Assembly: GCF_000717995.1 (NCBI RefSeq)
Contig: NZ_JODM01000012.1
Coordinates: 82,859-146,858 of the forward strand
DNA length: 64,000 nucleotides
Reading direction: 5' to 3'
Origin: Streptomyces violaceorubidus
GTDB taxonomy: Bacteria > Actinomycetota > Actinomycetes > Streptomycetales > Streptomycetaceae
Shown here: piece after piece, positions 22,757-31,359 of the stretch
How the letters are laid out: each line of letters starts with the position of its first letter
How positions within the stretch are numbered: the first letter of the stretch is position 1
Made by a program: the position numbers and the translations under genes
Notes under the pieces: model-generated
The model's database searches: none
What the model was told of the DNA's origin: nothing
Seen by the model: the letters and a program-made list of their open reading frames with translations, nothing else

Positions 22757-23335
22757 GTGCTCAGGACGGTGAACCGGGTACTGACCGGACTGGCGGGCCT
22801 GATCCTGCTGGCTGTCGGCGGCGCGGTGCTGGCCGTGGGCTTCGACGCCCCCGCGCCCTCCTGGTGGGTCCACCAGGGGCCGCACGACATGCTGCTGAGC
22901 GACGCCGAACGGACCCGGTGGCGGGACGCCGGCTGGTGGTGGCCGGTCGTCATCGCGGCCCTCGCCGTCCTGCTGCTGCTCGCCCTGTGGTGGCTGGTCG
23001 CGGTGGTACGGCGCCGCCGGCTCACCGAGGTCCTCGTCGACACCGGGGACGGCGAGGGTGCCTCGCTGCGCGGCAGGGCGCTCGAGGACGTCCTCGCCGG
23101 TGAGGCGGACCGGGTGGACGGGGTCGAACGGGCCGGCGTGCGGCTCACCGGCCGCCGCGACGCCCCGGCGGCCCGCGTCCGGCTGCTGCTGGCTCCGCAC
23201 GTGGACCCCGGCACCGCCCTGCACGAGCTGACCACCGGGGCCCTGACCCACGCCCGCCGCTCGGCCAACCTCACGGCCCTCCCCGCGGAGGTCCACCTCC
23301 GGGGCGTCAAGCACGGGGCGGAGCGGGTCAGCTGA
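22757..23335 (+). CDS. amaP: AmaP-like alkaline shock response membrane anchor protein
   Basis: This 192-residue protein has two transmembrane helices, at about residues 9-29 (LTGLAGLILLAVGGAVLAVG) and 66-88 (WWWPVVIAALAVLLLLALWW). They are followed by a soluble domain (LTEVLVDTGDGEGASLRGRA and on) that resembles an Asp23 fold. In Firmicutes AmaP anchors Asp23 at the membrane; its place as the last gene of this Asp23 island supports the same role. The GTG at 22757 has GAAGGGG eight bases upstream. An in-frame GTG at 22748 overlaps the previous stop but sits too close to that site. Confidence 0.82.
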   Translation: MLRTVNRVLTGLAGLILLAVGGAVLAVGFDAPAPSWWVHQGPHDMLLSDAERTRWRDAGWWWPVVIAALAVLLLLALWWLVAVVRRRRLTEVLVDTGDGEGASLRGRALEDVLAGEADRVDGVERAGVRLTGRRDAPAARVRLLLAPHVDPGTALHELTTGALTHARRSANLTALPAEVHLRGVKHGAERVS

Positions 23336-23357
23336 GGGCTGGGGAGCCCGGGAGGCT

Positions 23358-24113
23358 CTAGAACCCGTGCCGCACGCCGCCGTCCACCGGCAGCATCACA
23401 CCCGTGATGTACGACGCCGCGGGGGAGAGCAGGAACGCGGACGCGCGGCCGAACTCCTCCGGGGCGCCGTAGCGGCGCAGCGGGATGCGGGACTCGGCGG
23501 CCGCCCTGGTCGCCACCGGGTCGGCGGACAGCCCGTCCAGCTCGCGCACCCGGTCGGTGTCCACGCGGCCCGGCAGCAGGCCGACGACGCGGATGCCGCG
23601 CGGGCCCAGCTCGTCGGCGAGGGACTTGGCGAAGCCCGCGAGCCCGGGGCGCAGGCCGTTGGAGATGGTCAGACCCGGGATCGGCTCGTGCACCGAGCCC
23701 GACAGCACGAACCCGATCACCCCGCCCTCCGCCAGCTCGGCCGCCGCCGTCCGGGCCAGCCGCACCGCGCCGAGGAACACCGACTCGAATGCCGACTGCC
23801 ACTGCTCGTCCGTGGTGTCGGCGACGAACCCGGGCGGCGGCCCGCCCACGCTGATCAGTACGCCGTCGAAGCGGCCGAAGCGCTCACGTGCGGTCGCGAC
23901 CAGTCGCCCGGCGGTCTCGGGGTCGGCGTTGTCCGCGGCCACCCCGACCGCGTCCGGCCCCAGTGCCGAGACCGTCTGCGCGACGCTCTTCTCGTCCCGC
24001 CCCGTGACGACCACCTTCGCCCCGTCGGCGACCAGCTCGCGCGCGGCGGCGTTGCCCAGGCCCCGGGTGGCTCCCGTGACGACGTACACCCGGTCCTTCA
24101 GTCCAAGATCCAT
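23358..24113 (-). CDS. SDR family oxidoreductase lacking the usual YxxxK
   Basis: This 251-residue protein has the SDR Rossmann start VYVVTGATRGLGNAAARELV (TGxxxGxG) and the DNAD cofactor segment. It ends with SYITGVMLPVDGGVRHGF, as FabG-like SDRs do. The catalytic region is unusual: SGSVHEPIPGLTISNGLRPG has Ser and Arg where Tyr and Lys are normally found, and SVGGPPPGF replaces NNAG. Catalysis by the standard mechanism is therefore doubtful; it may bind a nucleotide without reducing, or use another acid/base pair. A homologous subgroup with this change appears to exist, from memory. Confidence 0.88.
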   Translation of the reverse strand: MDLGLKDRVYVVTGATRGLGNAAARELVADGAKVVVTGRDEKSVAQTVSALGPDAVGVAADNADPETAGRLVATARERFGRFDGVLISVGGPPPGFVADTTDEQWQSAFESVFLGAVRLARTAAAELAEGGVIGFVLSGSVHEPIPGLTISNGLRPGLAGFAKSLADELGPRGIRVVGLLPGRVDTDRVRELDGLSADPVATRAAAESRIPLRRYGAPEEFGRASAFLLSPAASYITGVMLPVDGGVRHGF

Positions 24114-24118
24114 GGTTC

Positions 24119-25906
24119 CTATCCTGCCCCCTCGCCCCCGAACAGGGCGAGGGCCGTGTTCACCAGCCCGACGTGGCTGAAGGCCTGCGGGAAGTTGCCG
24201 AGCTGGTGCCCGGCCACCGGGTCGTACTCCTCGGCCAGCAGCCCCACGTCGTTGGCGAGCGCCACCAGCCGCTCGAACAGCTCACGGGCCTCCTTGGTCC
24301 GGCCGGTCGCGTGCAGCGCATCCGCGTACCAGAACGAACACACCAGGAACGTCCCCTCCCCGCCCGGCAGGCCGTCGACGGGATCGCCCTCGGTGCCGTA
24401 GCGCCGCACCAGGCCGTCCCGGGTCAGCTCCGCGCCGATGGCGTCGACCGTGCCGACCACGCGCGGGTCGTCCGGCGGCAGGAAGCCCACGCGCGGGACG
24501 AGCAGCAGCGAGGCGTCCAGCTCCCGCGAGCCGTAGTACTGGGTGAAGGTGTTGCGCACGGGGTCGTAGCCCTTCTCGCACACCTCGCGGTGCACCTCGT
24601 CGCGCAGCGCGCGCCAGCCGTCGAGGTCACCGCCGTCCAGCTCGGGACGGTCCTCCAGTGTGCGCACCGCCCTGTCCAGGGCCACCCACGTCATCACCTT
24701 CGAGTGCACGAACTGCCGGCGCCCGCCCCGCACCTCCCACAGCCCCTCGTCCGGTTCCCGCCACGCCGTGGCCAGGAACTCCATCAGGGCGCACTGCAGC
24801 TCCCACATCTGCGGACGGGGGCGCATCCCCGCCAGCCGGGCCAGCGACAGGGAGTCCATGACCTCGCCGTACACGTCCAGCTGGAGCTGGTTCACGGCGT
24901 CGTTGCCGATCCGTACGGGAGCGGACCCGGCGAAGCCGGACAGCCAGGGCAGCTCGAACTCGGGCAGCCGTCGTTCACCCGCGACGCCGTACATGATCTG
25001 CAGGTCCGCCGGGTTGCCCGCGACCGCGCGCAGCAGCCAGTCGCGCCAGGCCTCGGCCTCCTCCAGGTACCCGGCTGACAGCAGGGCGCCCAGGGTGAGC
25101 GTGGAGTCGCGCAGCCAGCAGAAGCGGTAGTCCCAGTTGCGCACGCCGCCCGGCTCCTCCGGCAGCGAGGTGGTGGGGGCGGCCACGATGCCTCCGGTGG
25201 GCTGGTACGTGAGCGCCTTCAGCGTGATCAGCGAGCGGACCACGGCGTCCCGGTGCGGACCGTCGTAGCGGCAGTGCGCCGCCCACGCGCGCCAGTCCTC
25301 GACGCTGTGCTCCAGCGACACGTACGGGTCGATCAGGGGCGGCCGGGGCTCGTGCGAGGGGTGCCAGGTCAGCACGAACGCGACCTTCTCGCCCGCGGCG
25401 ACCGTGAACCGCGCGTGGGTCCCGAAGTCCTCGCCCCAGCTGTGCACCTCGGGCTCGCTGCGCAGCCACGCCGAGTCCGGTCCGGCGACCGCCACCCGGT
25501 GCCCGTCGGAGCGGCGCACCCACGGGACGATCGAGCCGTGGTCGAAGCGCAGCCGGAGCACGCTGCGCACGGTGACCTCGCCGCTCAGGCCCTCCACGAC
25601 GCGCACGAGGTCGGGGGCGCGGTCGCGCTGGGGCATCAGATCGGTGACGCGGACCGCGCCGTCCTCGGTCTCCCACTCGGTGTCCAGGACGAGGGTGTCC
25701 GGCCGGTAGGCACGCCGGGTGCAGCGCTCGGCGCCCTCGGGGGCGATGCGCCAGTGGCCGTTGTCCTCGTCGCCGAGCAGTCTGGCGAAGCAGGCGGCCG
25801 AGTCGAAGCGGGGCAGGCAGAGCCAGTCCACGGAGCCGTCCGTGCCGACCAGGGCCGCGGTCTGCAGGTCGCCGATGAGCGCGTAGTCCTCGATGCGGGG
25901 GTGCAC
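24119..25906 (-). CDS. Glycoside hydrolase family 15 protein (trehalase/glucoamylase-like)
   Basis: This 595-residue cytosolic protein has the GH15 (alpha/alpha)6 features: the N-terminal PRIEDYALIGDLQTAALVG followed by DWLCLPRFDSAACFA, the signature NWDYRFCWLRDSTLTLGA, and FLVCSFWYADAL near the C terminus with a conserved Trp and acidic residues. Actinobacterial members without signal peptide are mostly trehalases, so trehalose hydrolysis is likely, but a glucoamylase or dextranase activity cannot be excluded. The GTG at 25906 follows GAAGAGG; a longer TTG start at 25939 has no binding site. It lies 5 bp before the SDR gene on the same strand. Confidence 0.92.
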   Translation of the reverse strand: MHPRIEDYALIGDLQTAALVGTDGSVDWLCLPRFDSAACFARLLGDEDNGHWRIAPEGAERCTRRAYRPDTLVLDTEWETEDGAVRVTDLMPQRDRAPDLVRVVEGLSGEVTVRSVLRLRFDHGSIVPWVRRSDGHRVAVAGPDSAWLRSEPEVHSWGEDFGTHARFTVAAGEKVAFVLTWHPSHEPRPPLIDPYVSLEHSVEDWRAWAAHCRYDGPHRDAVVRSLITLKALTYQPTGGIVAAPTTSLPEEPGGVRNWDYRFCWLRDSTLTLGALLSAGYLEEAEAWRDWLLRAVAGNPADLQIMYGVAGERRLPEFELPWLSGFAGSAPVRIGNDAVNQLQLDVYGEVMDSLSLARLAGMRPRPQMWELQCALMEFLATAWREPDEGLWEVRGGRRQFVHSKVMTWVALDRAVRTLEDRPELDGGDLDGWRALRDEVHREVCEKGYDPVRNTFTQYYGSRELDASLLLVPRVGFLPPDDPRVVGTVDAIGAELTRDGLVRRYGTEGDPVDGLPGGEGTFLVCSFWYADALHATGRTKEARELFERLVALANDVGLLAEEYDPVAGHQLGNFPQAFSHVGLVNTALALFGGEGAG

Positions 25907-25970
25907 GGGTTGACCTCTTCCCGGCCACAGCCGGAGCAATCGGGTCCGCCCGCGCGCTCCCGCCGCGCGG

Positions 25971-26762
25971 CTAGACCGCCGCGGGTTCCGCCTCCGCCGG
26001 TCGCACGTCCTCGGCGGTCTCCCGGTCCCGCTTCTCGCGGCGGACCAGGAACCACCAGCCGACCGGTACGGCCGCGGCGAACAGCCACCACTGGATGGCG
26101 TAGGCGAAGTTCAGCGCGGCGTTCTCGTCGCCGGGACTGCCGATCGGCTCCGGGGTGCCGTTCTTCGGCTCCGGCGTCTTCAGGACGACGTATCCGCCGA
26201 GCACCCGGGCGTCCAGGCGCTCGGCCTGCTGCTCGCTGTTGATGAGCATGATCTGCCGGTCCGGGAGGCCCTGGAGGTCCTTGATGCCGCTCGCCTCGGT
26301 CGTCTCGTCGGGCATCAGCCGCCCGGTGAGGGTGAGCTCGCCCCGGGGCGGCGCCGGCACCTTCGGGAACGCGGTCTGGCTGGGGCCGTCCGCGGGGATC
26401 CAGCCCCGGTTGACCAGCAGGACCTTGCCGTCGTTCAGCACGAACGGGGTCAGTACGTGGTAGCCGATGTTGTCGTCGGAGTCGGTGCGGCGGCGGACGA
26501 CGACCTCGCGGTCGGTGTCGAAGCGGCCCTTCGCGGTGACGGTGCGGTACCGCTCACGCGTGGTGATCCTCTCGCCGGGCGCGGTCAGCGACTCCACGGG
26601 CACCGGTGAGGCCTCGAGCGCGCTCGCGACCAGGTCGTTCCGGGCGGTGCGTTCCTCGTAGCGGTGCATCTGCCAGAAGCCCAGCCGGATCATCGTGGGG
26701 ATGAGCAGCACGGCGACCAGCGTGAGGATCACCCACTGGCGGGACAACAGGAAGCGGTACAC
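25971..26762 (-). CDS. SURF1 family cytochrome oxidase biogenesis protein
   Basis: This 263-residue protein has the SURF1 plan of two transmembrane helices around a large outer domain. Helix 1 runs through VILTLVAVLLIPTMIRLGFW and joins the family motif LGFWQMHRYEER. The C-terminal helix is WWLFAAAVPVGWWFLV. Internal segments RYRTVTAKGRFD, VLLVNRGWIPADG and GGYVVLKTPEP match SURF1. The family helps insert heme a into the cytochrome aa3 oxidase. The GTG start at 26762 has AGAGG upstream at a long distance; the frame runs further upstream without a better start. Confidence 0.92.
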   Translation of the reverse strand: MYRFLLSRQWVILTLVAVLLIPTMIRLGFWQMHRYEERTARNDLVASALEASPVPVESLTAPGERITTRERYRTVTAKGRFDTDREVVVRRRTDSDDNIGYHVLTPFVLNDGKVLLVNRGWIPADGPSQTAFPKVPAPPRGELTLTGRLMPDETTEASGIKDLQGLPDRQIMLINSEQQAERLDARVLGGYVVLKTPEPKNGTPEPIGSPGDENAALNFAYAIQWWLFAAAVPVGWWFLVRREKRDRETAEDVRPAEAEPAAV

Positions 26763-26811
26763 CCCACGACGGTACCTCTGGGCCGTGGGGCGTCCCGCGC
26801 CGGGTCCGGGC

Positions 26812-27045
26812 TCAGACCTTGTCGACGATCCCCGCCCTCCCCTCCGCGCGGGCGCAGTGGGCGCCGCAGAACCAGTGGCCGTCGACCTCGACGCCCTGGC
26901 CGATGATCTGCACCCGGCAGTGCTCGCAGATCGGGGCCATCCGGTGGATCGCGCAGGAGAAGCAGTCGAAGACGTGCACCGCTCCCTGGGCGTGGACCTC
27001 GAAGGACATTCCGTAGTTGTTGCCGCAGACTTCACATGTCGCCAT
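26812..27045 (-). CDS. Cys-rich small protein (zinc-binding, function unknown)
   Basis: This 77-residue protein starts MATCEVCGNNYG and contains nine Cys and five His arranged as CxxC, CFSC..H, CEHC and CGAHC. The pattern CxxC-N(23)-CxxC..H-N-CxxC-N-CxxxC suggests two zinc ribbons or a small LIM-like module. The middle, FEVHAQGAVHVFDCFSCAIH, is typical of an uncharacterised actinobacterial family. It is transcribed just upstream of the SURF1 gene and downstream of the exonuclease gene. No function can be assigned. Confidence 0.85.
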   Translation of the reverse strand: MATCEVCGNNYGMSFEVHAQGAVHVFDCFSCAIHRMAPICEHCRVQIIGQGVEVDGHWFCGAHCARAEGRAGIVDKV

Positions 27046-27108
27046 GCGCCACAGGGTGGGCCGTCGCCGCGGACGCGGGCCGTCGGGTGCCGGGCGAGTC
27101 GCCCGGAA

Positions 27109-28095
27109 TCACCCGTCCGCAGGCTCGACGTCCGCGAGCAGTTGCCCGAACGCCGCCTCGTCCACCACCGGCGTGCCGAACTGCCGGGCCTTGACCACCT
27201 TGGAGGTGCCGGAGTCCGGGTCGTTGGTGACCAGCAGGCTGGTCAGCCGGGACAGGCTCGTCGCGACGTGCAGCCCCGCCTCGACGGCGCGGTCCTCCAG
27301 CAGGTCACGCTCGACGGAGGTGTCGCCCGAGAAGGCCACCCGCATGCCCTGCTTGAGCCGTTTGCCCTCTTCGTACCGTCCAGGGTTGGGATGGGGGCAT
27401 GCGGGCCTCTTGCGGGAGGGGCGCCAGCTGTTCGGCCGGTAGCTCCCGTAGCCCGCCTGCTGTCCGATCCGGGCCGCGGGCCGGTCCGACCACTCGGTCA
27501 GCGGCCGGCACTCGTGCAGCGGCAGCCGCACGTCCCCCGCCGCCGCGGCGAGCAGGCTCGGCCGGAACGCCTCCGCCAGCACCCGCGCGTCGTCCAGCGC
27601 GTGGTGCGCCCGCTGCTGCACGACGCCAAAGTGCGCGGCCAGCGACTCCAGCTTGTGGTTGGGCAGCGGCAGGTCCAGCGCCTTGGACAGGGCGATGGTG
27701 CACAGCCGTTGACGCACCGGCGCCTCGCGCTGCGCACGCGCGTACTCACGGGCGATCATCTGCCAGTCGAAGACCGCGTTGTGCGCGACGAGGACCCGCC
27801 CGTCCAGCCGGGCCGCGAACTCCTCGGCGACGTCCGGGAAGAGTGGCGCGTCCCGGAGCACCTCGCTCGTCAGACCGTGTATCCACACCGGGCCCGGATC
27901 GCGCTCCGGATTGACCAGGGTGTACCAGTGGTCCTCGACCTCGCCGCGGGCGTCCAGCCGGTAGACGGCCGCCGAGATGATGCGGTCGTCGCGGGCCAGG
28001 CCGGTGGTCTCCACGTCGACGACCGCGTACCCCTGCGGATACGCGGCCGGCCACGCCGTGGCGGACGGCGCTGTGGTCGTGCGGTCTTCGAGCAT
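27109..28095 (-). CDS. DEDDh 3'-5' exonuclease with C-terminal BRCT domain (DnaQ-like)
   Basis: This 328-residue protein begins with a DnaQ/epsilon-type exonuclease domain: VVDVETTGLARDDRI (Exo I, Asp-Glu), LVAHNAVFDWQMI (Exo II) and HHALDDARVLAEAF (Exo III, DEDDh His-Asp). A linker with RPSRKRPACPHPNPG follows. The last 90 residues, GMRVAFSGDTSVERDLLEDR and on to LLVTNDPDSGTSKVVKA, form a BRCT domain as in NAD-dependent ligase and other repair proteins. It is likely a repair or RNA/DNA-trimming nuclease rather than the main polymerase proofreader. I prefer the ATG at 28095; a TTG at 28101 is possible. Confidence 0.92.
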   Translation of the reverse strand: MLEDRTTTAPSATAWPAAYPQGYAVVDVETTGLARDDRIISAAVYRLDARGEVEDHWYTLVNPERDPGPVWIHGLTSEVLRDAPLFPDVAEEFAARLDGRVLVAHNAVFDWQMIAREYARAQREAPVRQRLCTIALSKALDLPLPNHKLESLAAHFGVVQQRAHHALDDARVLAEAFRPSLLAAAAGDVRLPLHECRPLTEWSDRPAARIGQQAGYGSYRPNSWRPSRKRPACPHPNPGRYEEGKRLKQGMRVAFSGDTSVERDLLEDRAVEAGLHVATSLSRLTSLLVTNDPDSGTSKVVKARQFGTPVVDEAAFGQLLADVEPADG

Positions 28096-28234
28096 GGTCA
28101 ATGAGGATACGGGCCGGAACCGACACTCCGGTCCCGCAGGGGCCCCGTGCCGTCAAGTTCCGCGCGAACGGGCGGCGTTGCGCCCCCCACGCGCGCACGT
28201 GCCCCGGCCGGGGCACCGGCGGACCGCGTGAGGG

Positions 28235-29242
28235 TCACCAGCGGATCGGCACCGGAAGGGCCGTCAGGAGCCCCGACACCGCGACCACCACGCCCAGCGC
28301 GGCGACCTCCGCGCGCGCGGGGGAGCACGCGGTCAGCGGGTCGGCGGCGCGACCGAGCCGGATCCTGGCCCACAGCGCGAGGACGGCGACGGCGGCCACC
28401 AGGAGCACCTTGGCGAGCAGGACCCGTCCGTACGCCGTGTCCGTCAACTGGTCCAGGATCGTGCCCGCCGGCATCCGGCGCAGCGAACTGCACACCCCGG
28501 TCGCCGTGAGCACCGCCAGCAGAACGGCCGCCACGCGCGCGTAGAGCCCCAGCAGGGCCCCTCCCACCTCCGTGCCCCGCCACCGCAGCAGCACCCGCAG
28601 CGCGTACAGCAGACCGCCCACCCACAGGGCGGCGCACGTCAGATGGACGAGGGTCAGACCGGAGCCGAGCAGCGGGCTGTACTCGGTCGTGGGGTGCGCG
28701 CGCAGCGCGTCCGCGACGATCACCGCGGCCAGCGGCCACACCTGGAGTCCGGGCCGGCGCGAGGTCGCGCACAGCCAGGCCGCGAGGAAGCCGTTGACCT
28801 CCAGGAGGGCGAGCTTGCCGTCACGGGAGGTGTAGAGGCCGCCCACGTCCACGTCGGCGGCGGAGTCGGGCACCAGGTTGCCCGTGGCCACGACCGAGGC
28901 CAGCCCGAGCGCGGCGACGAAACCGGCGGCGGCCGCGTGGGGCGACCAGCTGCGGGGCCGGTCCCAGGGAGCGCCGGGCAGTGACCGGGCCAGGCGGTTG
29001 ACGAGGAGTTCGCCGAGCGGAACGCTCAGCGCGGCGAAGAGCACCGCGCGCAGCAGGGCGATGCCGCCGGTGCCGGGTGCCTCGGCCTCCCCAGTGCCGC
29101 GGAGTGCGGGGGACGGGCCGAGCACGGGTATCAGCGCGGCGAGTGCCACCAGGACGAGTACGGCCGCGGTCCGGCCGGTCCCGGAGGGCCGTGGGCGGCG
29201 TCCGGTGCCGGTGGCCGGGGACGGGGGGCGGGTCGAGGTCAC
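28235..29242 (-). CDS. CopD family copper-related membrane protein
   Basis: This 335-residue polytopic membrane protein has about eight hydrophobic helices and the CopD/YcnJ-like core LTLVHLTCAALWVGGLLYAL with a conserved His, Cys and Trp. GRVLLAKVLLVAAVAVLAL follows further on. The conserved Arg/Lys and His residues in these helices are the basis for copper transfer in the family. No CopC domain is fused. Copper uptake or delivery, possibly to the terminal oxidase, is inferred from the family. The start GTG at 29242 has only a weak binding site. Confidence 0.85.
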   Translation of the reverse strand: MTSTRPPSPATGTGRRPRPSGTGRTAAVLVLVALAALIPVLGPSPALRGTGEAEAPGTGGIALLRAVLFAALSVPLGELLVNRLARSLPGAPWDRPRSWSPHAAAAGFVAALGLASVVATGNLVPDSAADVDVGGLYTSRDGKLALLEVNGFLAAWLCATSRRPGLQVWPLAAVIVADALRAHPTTEYSPLLGSGLTLVHLTCAALWVGGLLYALRVLLRWRGTEVGGALLGLYARVAAVLLAVLTATGVCSSLRRMPAGTILDQLTDTAYGRVLLAKVLLVAAVAVLALWARIRLGRAADPLTACSPARAEVAALGVVVAVSGLLTALPVPIRW

Positions 29243-29344
29243 CCCAGGATCTTCACCACGTCACCAGATCGGGGCAAGTTCCGCGGCGGGCCGGGCGCGT
29301 GCCCGGCCCGCCGCACCCGCGTGTGCGGATCGGAGCGGCACCGG

Positions 29345-30883
29345 CTAGCGGGTCACCGCGTCCAGCGCGTCGGCCATGCCCCAGCCGTAGAAGCCGTTGC
29401 GGTTCTTCGGGCCCTCGCACACCGCGTCGACCTTGCCGTCGCCGTCGATGTCGTACGGCTTGGTGCACGCCGTGGCGTCGGCCTCGGCGTACAGCAGGGC
29501 CTTGACCATCGCCGGGGAGGCGTGCGGGTGCGTCGACTTGATGAGGGCGGCGACGCCCGCGACGTGCGGCGAGGCCATCGACGTACCGGCCATGTAGCCC
29601 CACTTGCCGCCGGGCAGCGTGCCCAGGATCAGTCCGCTGGTGGCGGGCGGCTGAGGCGTCTGGTAGGCCGTCGAGTCGCCGCCCGGCGCGGCGATGTCGA
29701 TGACGCCCCGACCGTAGTTGGAGAAGGACGACTTGAGGCCCTTGGCACCCGTCGCCGCGACCGTCACGACCCCCGGCAGCTGGGTCGGGATGTCCAGGCA
29801 CACCGACGGGTCGATGGTCCGGTCGCCCGGCGTGGTGTCGTTCGGCGAGGACGGGTCGGTGATCTCGTCCGAGGCGAGGTCGTAGTTCTCGTTGCCGGCC
29901 GCGGCGACGTTGACCGCGCCCTTCTTCTCGGCGTACCGCGAGGCCCGCGTGACGGCCTCGACGAGGGCCTTCTGGTCCGGGTCGTCCTTGCAGTTGAAGT
30001 ACCAGGGGTCGGTGTAGTAGCTGTTGTTGGTGACGTCGACGCCGTGCTCGGCCGCCCACATGAAGCCGCAGACCACGGCCTCGGTGTAGAAGAAGCCGTC
30101 GGGGTTGGAGACCTTGATGCCGGCGACCTTCACCCCGGGCGCCACACCGGTCATGCCGACACCGTTCTTGGCGGCGGCTATCTCCCCGGCCACGTGGGTG
30201 CCGTGCGGGCTCTCCGCCGCGCTCGGCCGCCAGGCGCCTTCGGTGGTGTCCGGCTTGCCCGCGACGCAGTTGACGGACGCCTGCCGGTCGAAGTTCGGGG
30301 CGATGTCCGGGTGGGTGTCGTCGACGCCGGTGTCGATGACGGCGACGGTCACCTTCGAGCTGCCCAGCGACTTCTCGTGCGCCTTGTCCGCCTTGATGGC
30401 GGGCAGGTCCCACTGCAGGGACTCCAGCGGGTCCTGCGCCCCGGCCTTCGCGGAGGAGGCCTTGGCGGCGGCCAGCGCCTCGCCGTCGAGCACCTGCGGC
30501 GCGCCCGTGTCCGTGGTGGCGGCCGAGGGCAGCGGCGCGGTGCGGGTGGCGCCGGCGGACTGCACGCCGCGCACCGTGCGGACGGTCTTGGCGAAGTCGG
30601 GGTTGGCGGAGTGGACGACGATCACGCCGATCCGGTCGTACGACGTGACGATCGTGCCCCCCGCCTTGGCTATCGCCCGCCGCACGGTGGCCGAAGGGCC
30701 GTGCCCGGCGGCGACGTTGACGACGTAGCTGAGCGAGGTCGCGTCGGCCGCGGTCGAGGGCGCGGCGTCGGCCGCGGGGGCCGCTGCGGCCGGGTTGCCC
30801 GGCAGGAACGCCAGCGAAGCGGCCACGGCCAGGCCGGCCGGGATCGCGAGGGCGCGGCGGTGACGCGGGTGGGGTGCGGTCAT
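29345..30883 (-). CDS. Secreted S8 subtilisin-like serine protease
   Basis: This 512-residue protein begins with a signal peptide: basic MTAPHPRHRR, hydrophobic ALAIPAGLAVAASLAFLPG and an AAAAPAADA cleavage region. A propeptide-like segment covers residues about 45-140. The S8 catalytic triad is clear: Asp in VAVIDTGVDDTHPD, His in SPHGTHVAGEIAA, Ser in AGTSMASPHVAGVAAL, with AAAGNENYD for the oxyanion Asn. The C-terminal YDIDGDGKVDAVCEG looks like a calcium-binding or EF-like loop. The ATG at 30883 follows GGAG. The upstream region holds an 18-bp palindrome. Confidence 0.94.
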   Translation of the reverse strand: MTAPHPRHRRALAIPAGLAVAASLAFLPGNPAAAAPAADAAPSTAADATSLSYVVNVAAGHGPSATVRRAIAKAGGTIVTSYDRIGVIVVHSANPDFAKTVRTVRGVQSAGATRTAPLPSAATTDTGAPQVLDGEALAAAKASSAKAGAQDPLESLQWDLPAIKADKAHEKSLGSSKVTVAVIDTGVDDTHPDIAPNFDRQASVNCVAGKPDTTEGAWRPSAAESPHGTHVAGEIAAAKNGVGMTGVAPGVKVAGIKVSNPDGFFYTEAVVCGFMWAAEHGVDVTNNSYYTDPWYFNCKDDPDQKALVEAVTRASRYAEKKGAVNVAAAGNENYDLASDEITDPSSPNDTTPGDRTIDPSVCLDIPTQLPGVVTVAATGAKGLKSSFSNYGRGVIDIAAPGGDSTAYQTPQPPATSGLILGTLPGGKWGYMAGTSMASPHVAGVAALIKSTHPHASPAMVKALLYAEADATACTKPYDIDGDGKVDAVCEGPKNRNGFYGWGMADALDAVTR

Positions 30884-31359
30884 GCGTGGTGTCTCCAGTC
30901 CGTCGGGAAAGCTCGAAGAACGCGTGGTGCCGGTGCGCGGCAGGGAGGCGGAGGTGCCCACGTGGGCACCCGGAGGTGCCTGCGAGGCGTCGCTCACCTG
31001 ATGCCCGACACCCTCACGCCCGGTGCGACCGGCACCTCGAGCGTGAGCCCGCGTCCGGAGCGCGGGTCGATCGGGGAACGCAGATGATCCATGGGGTCTC
31101 CACATCATCCGGCAGACGGCACCCGCCCGGGACGCGGGTGTCGTCCCGAGCAGGTACATGACGTAGTGGTGCAGGGCGAAGCTATCCCCCGAAGCCGCTG
31201 GCCAGCAATGACCTGCCGGGGGTGACTTCGGAAAGTGCCACGGGTGTTGAACCGGTCCCCGCGGGGCGCCGTGTCGTTGGACAGGGAGCCCGAGCACCAC
31301 CGGCCCCCTGCGAGAACACCGAGGTCCAAGCCGTCATGTCCGTCGTACGAGGAGACTCC
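30884..31359. promoter_or_regulatory. Divergent intergenic region with palindromes
   Basis: These 476 bp separate the protease (leftward) and the DUF485/symporter operon (rightward), and both promoters must lie here. At 30953-30970 there is a perfect 18-bp palindrome, GGTGCCCACGTGGGCACC, followed by a second partial copy GGAGGTGCC at 30972-30980. Further elements are less clear: a direct GAGCGTGAGC region near 31038, and CGGGACGCGGGTGTCGTCCCG near 31120. I see no confident -10/-35 pairs. The ATG and GTG codons here open only short, non-conserved frames. Confidence 0.55.
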
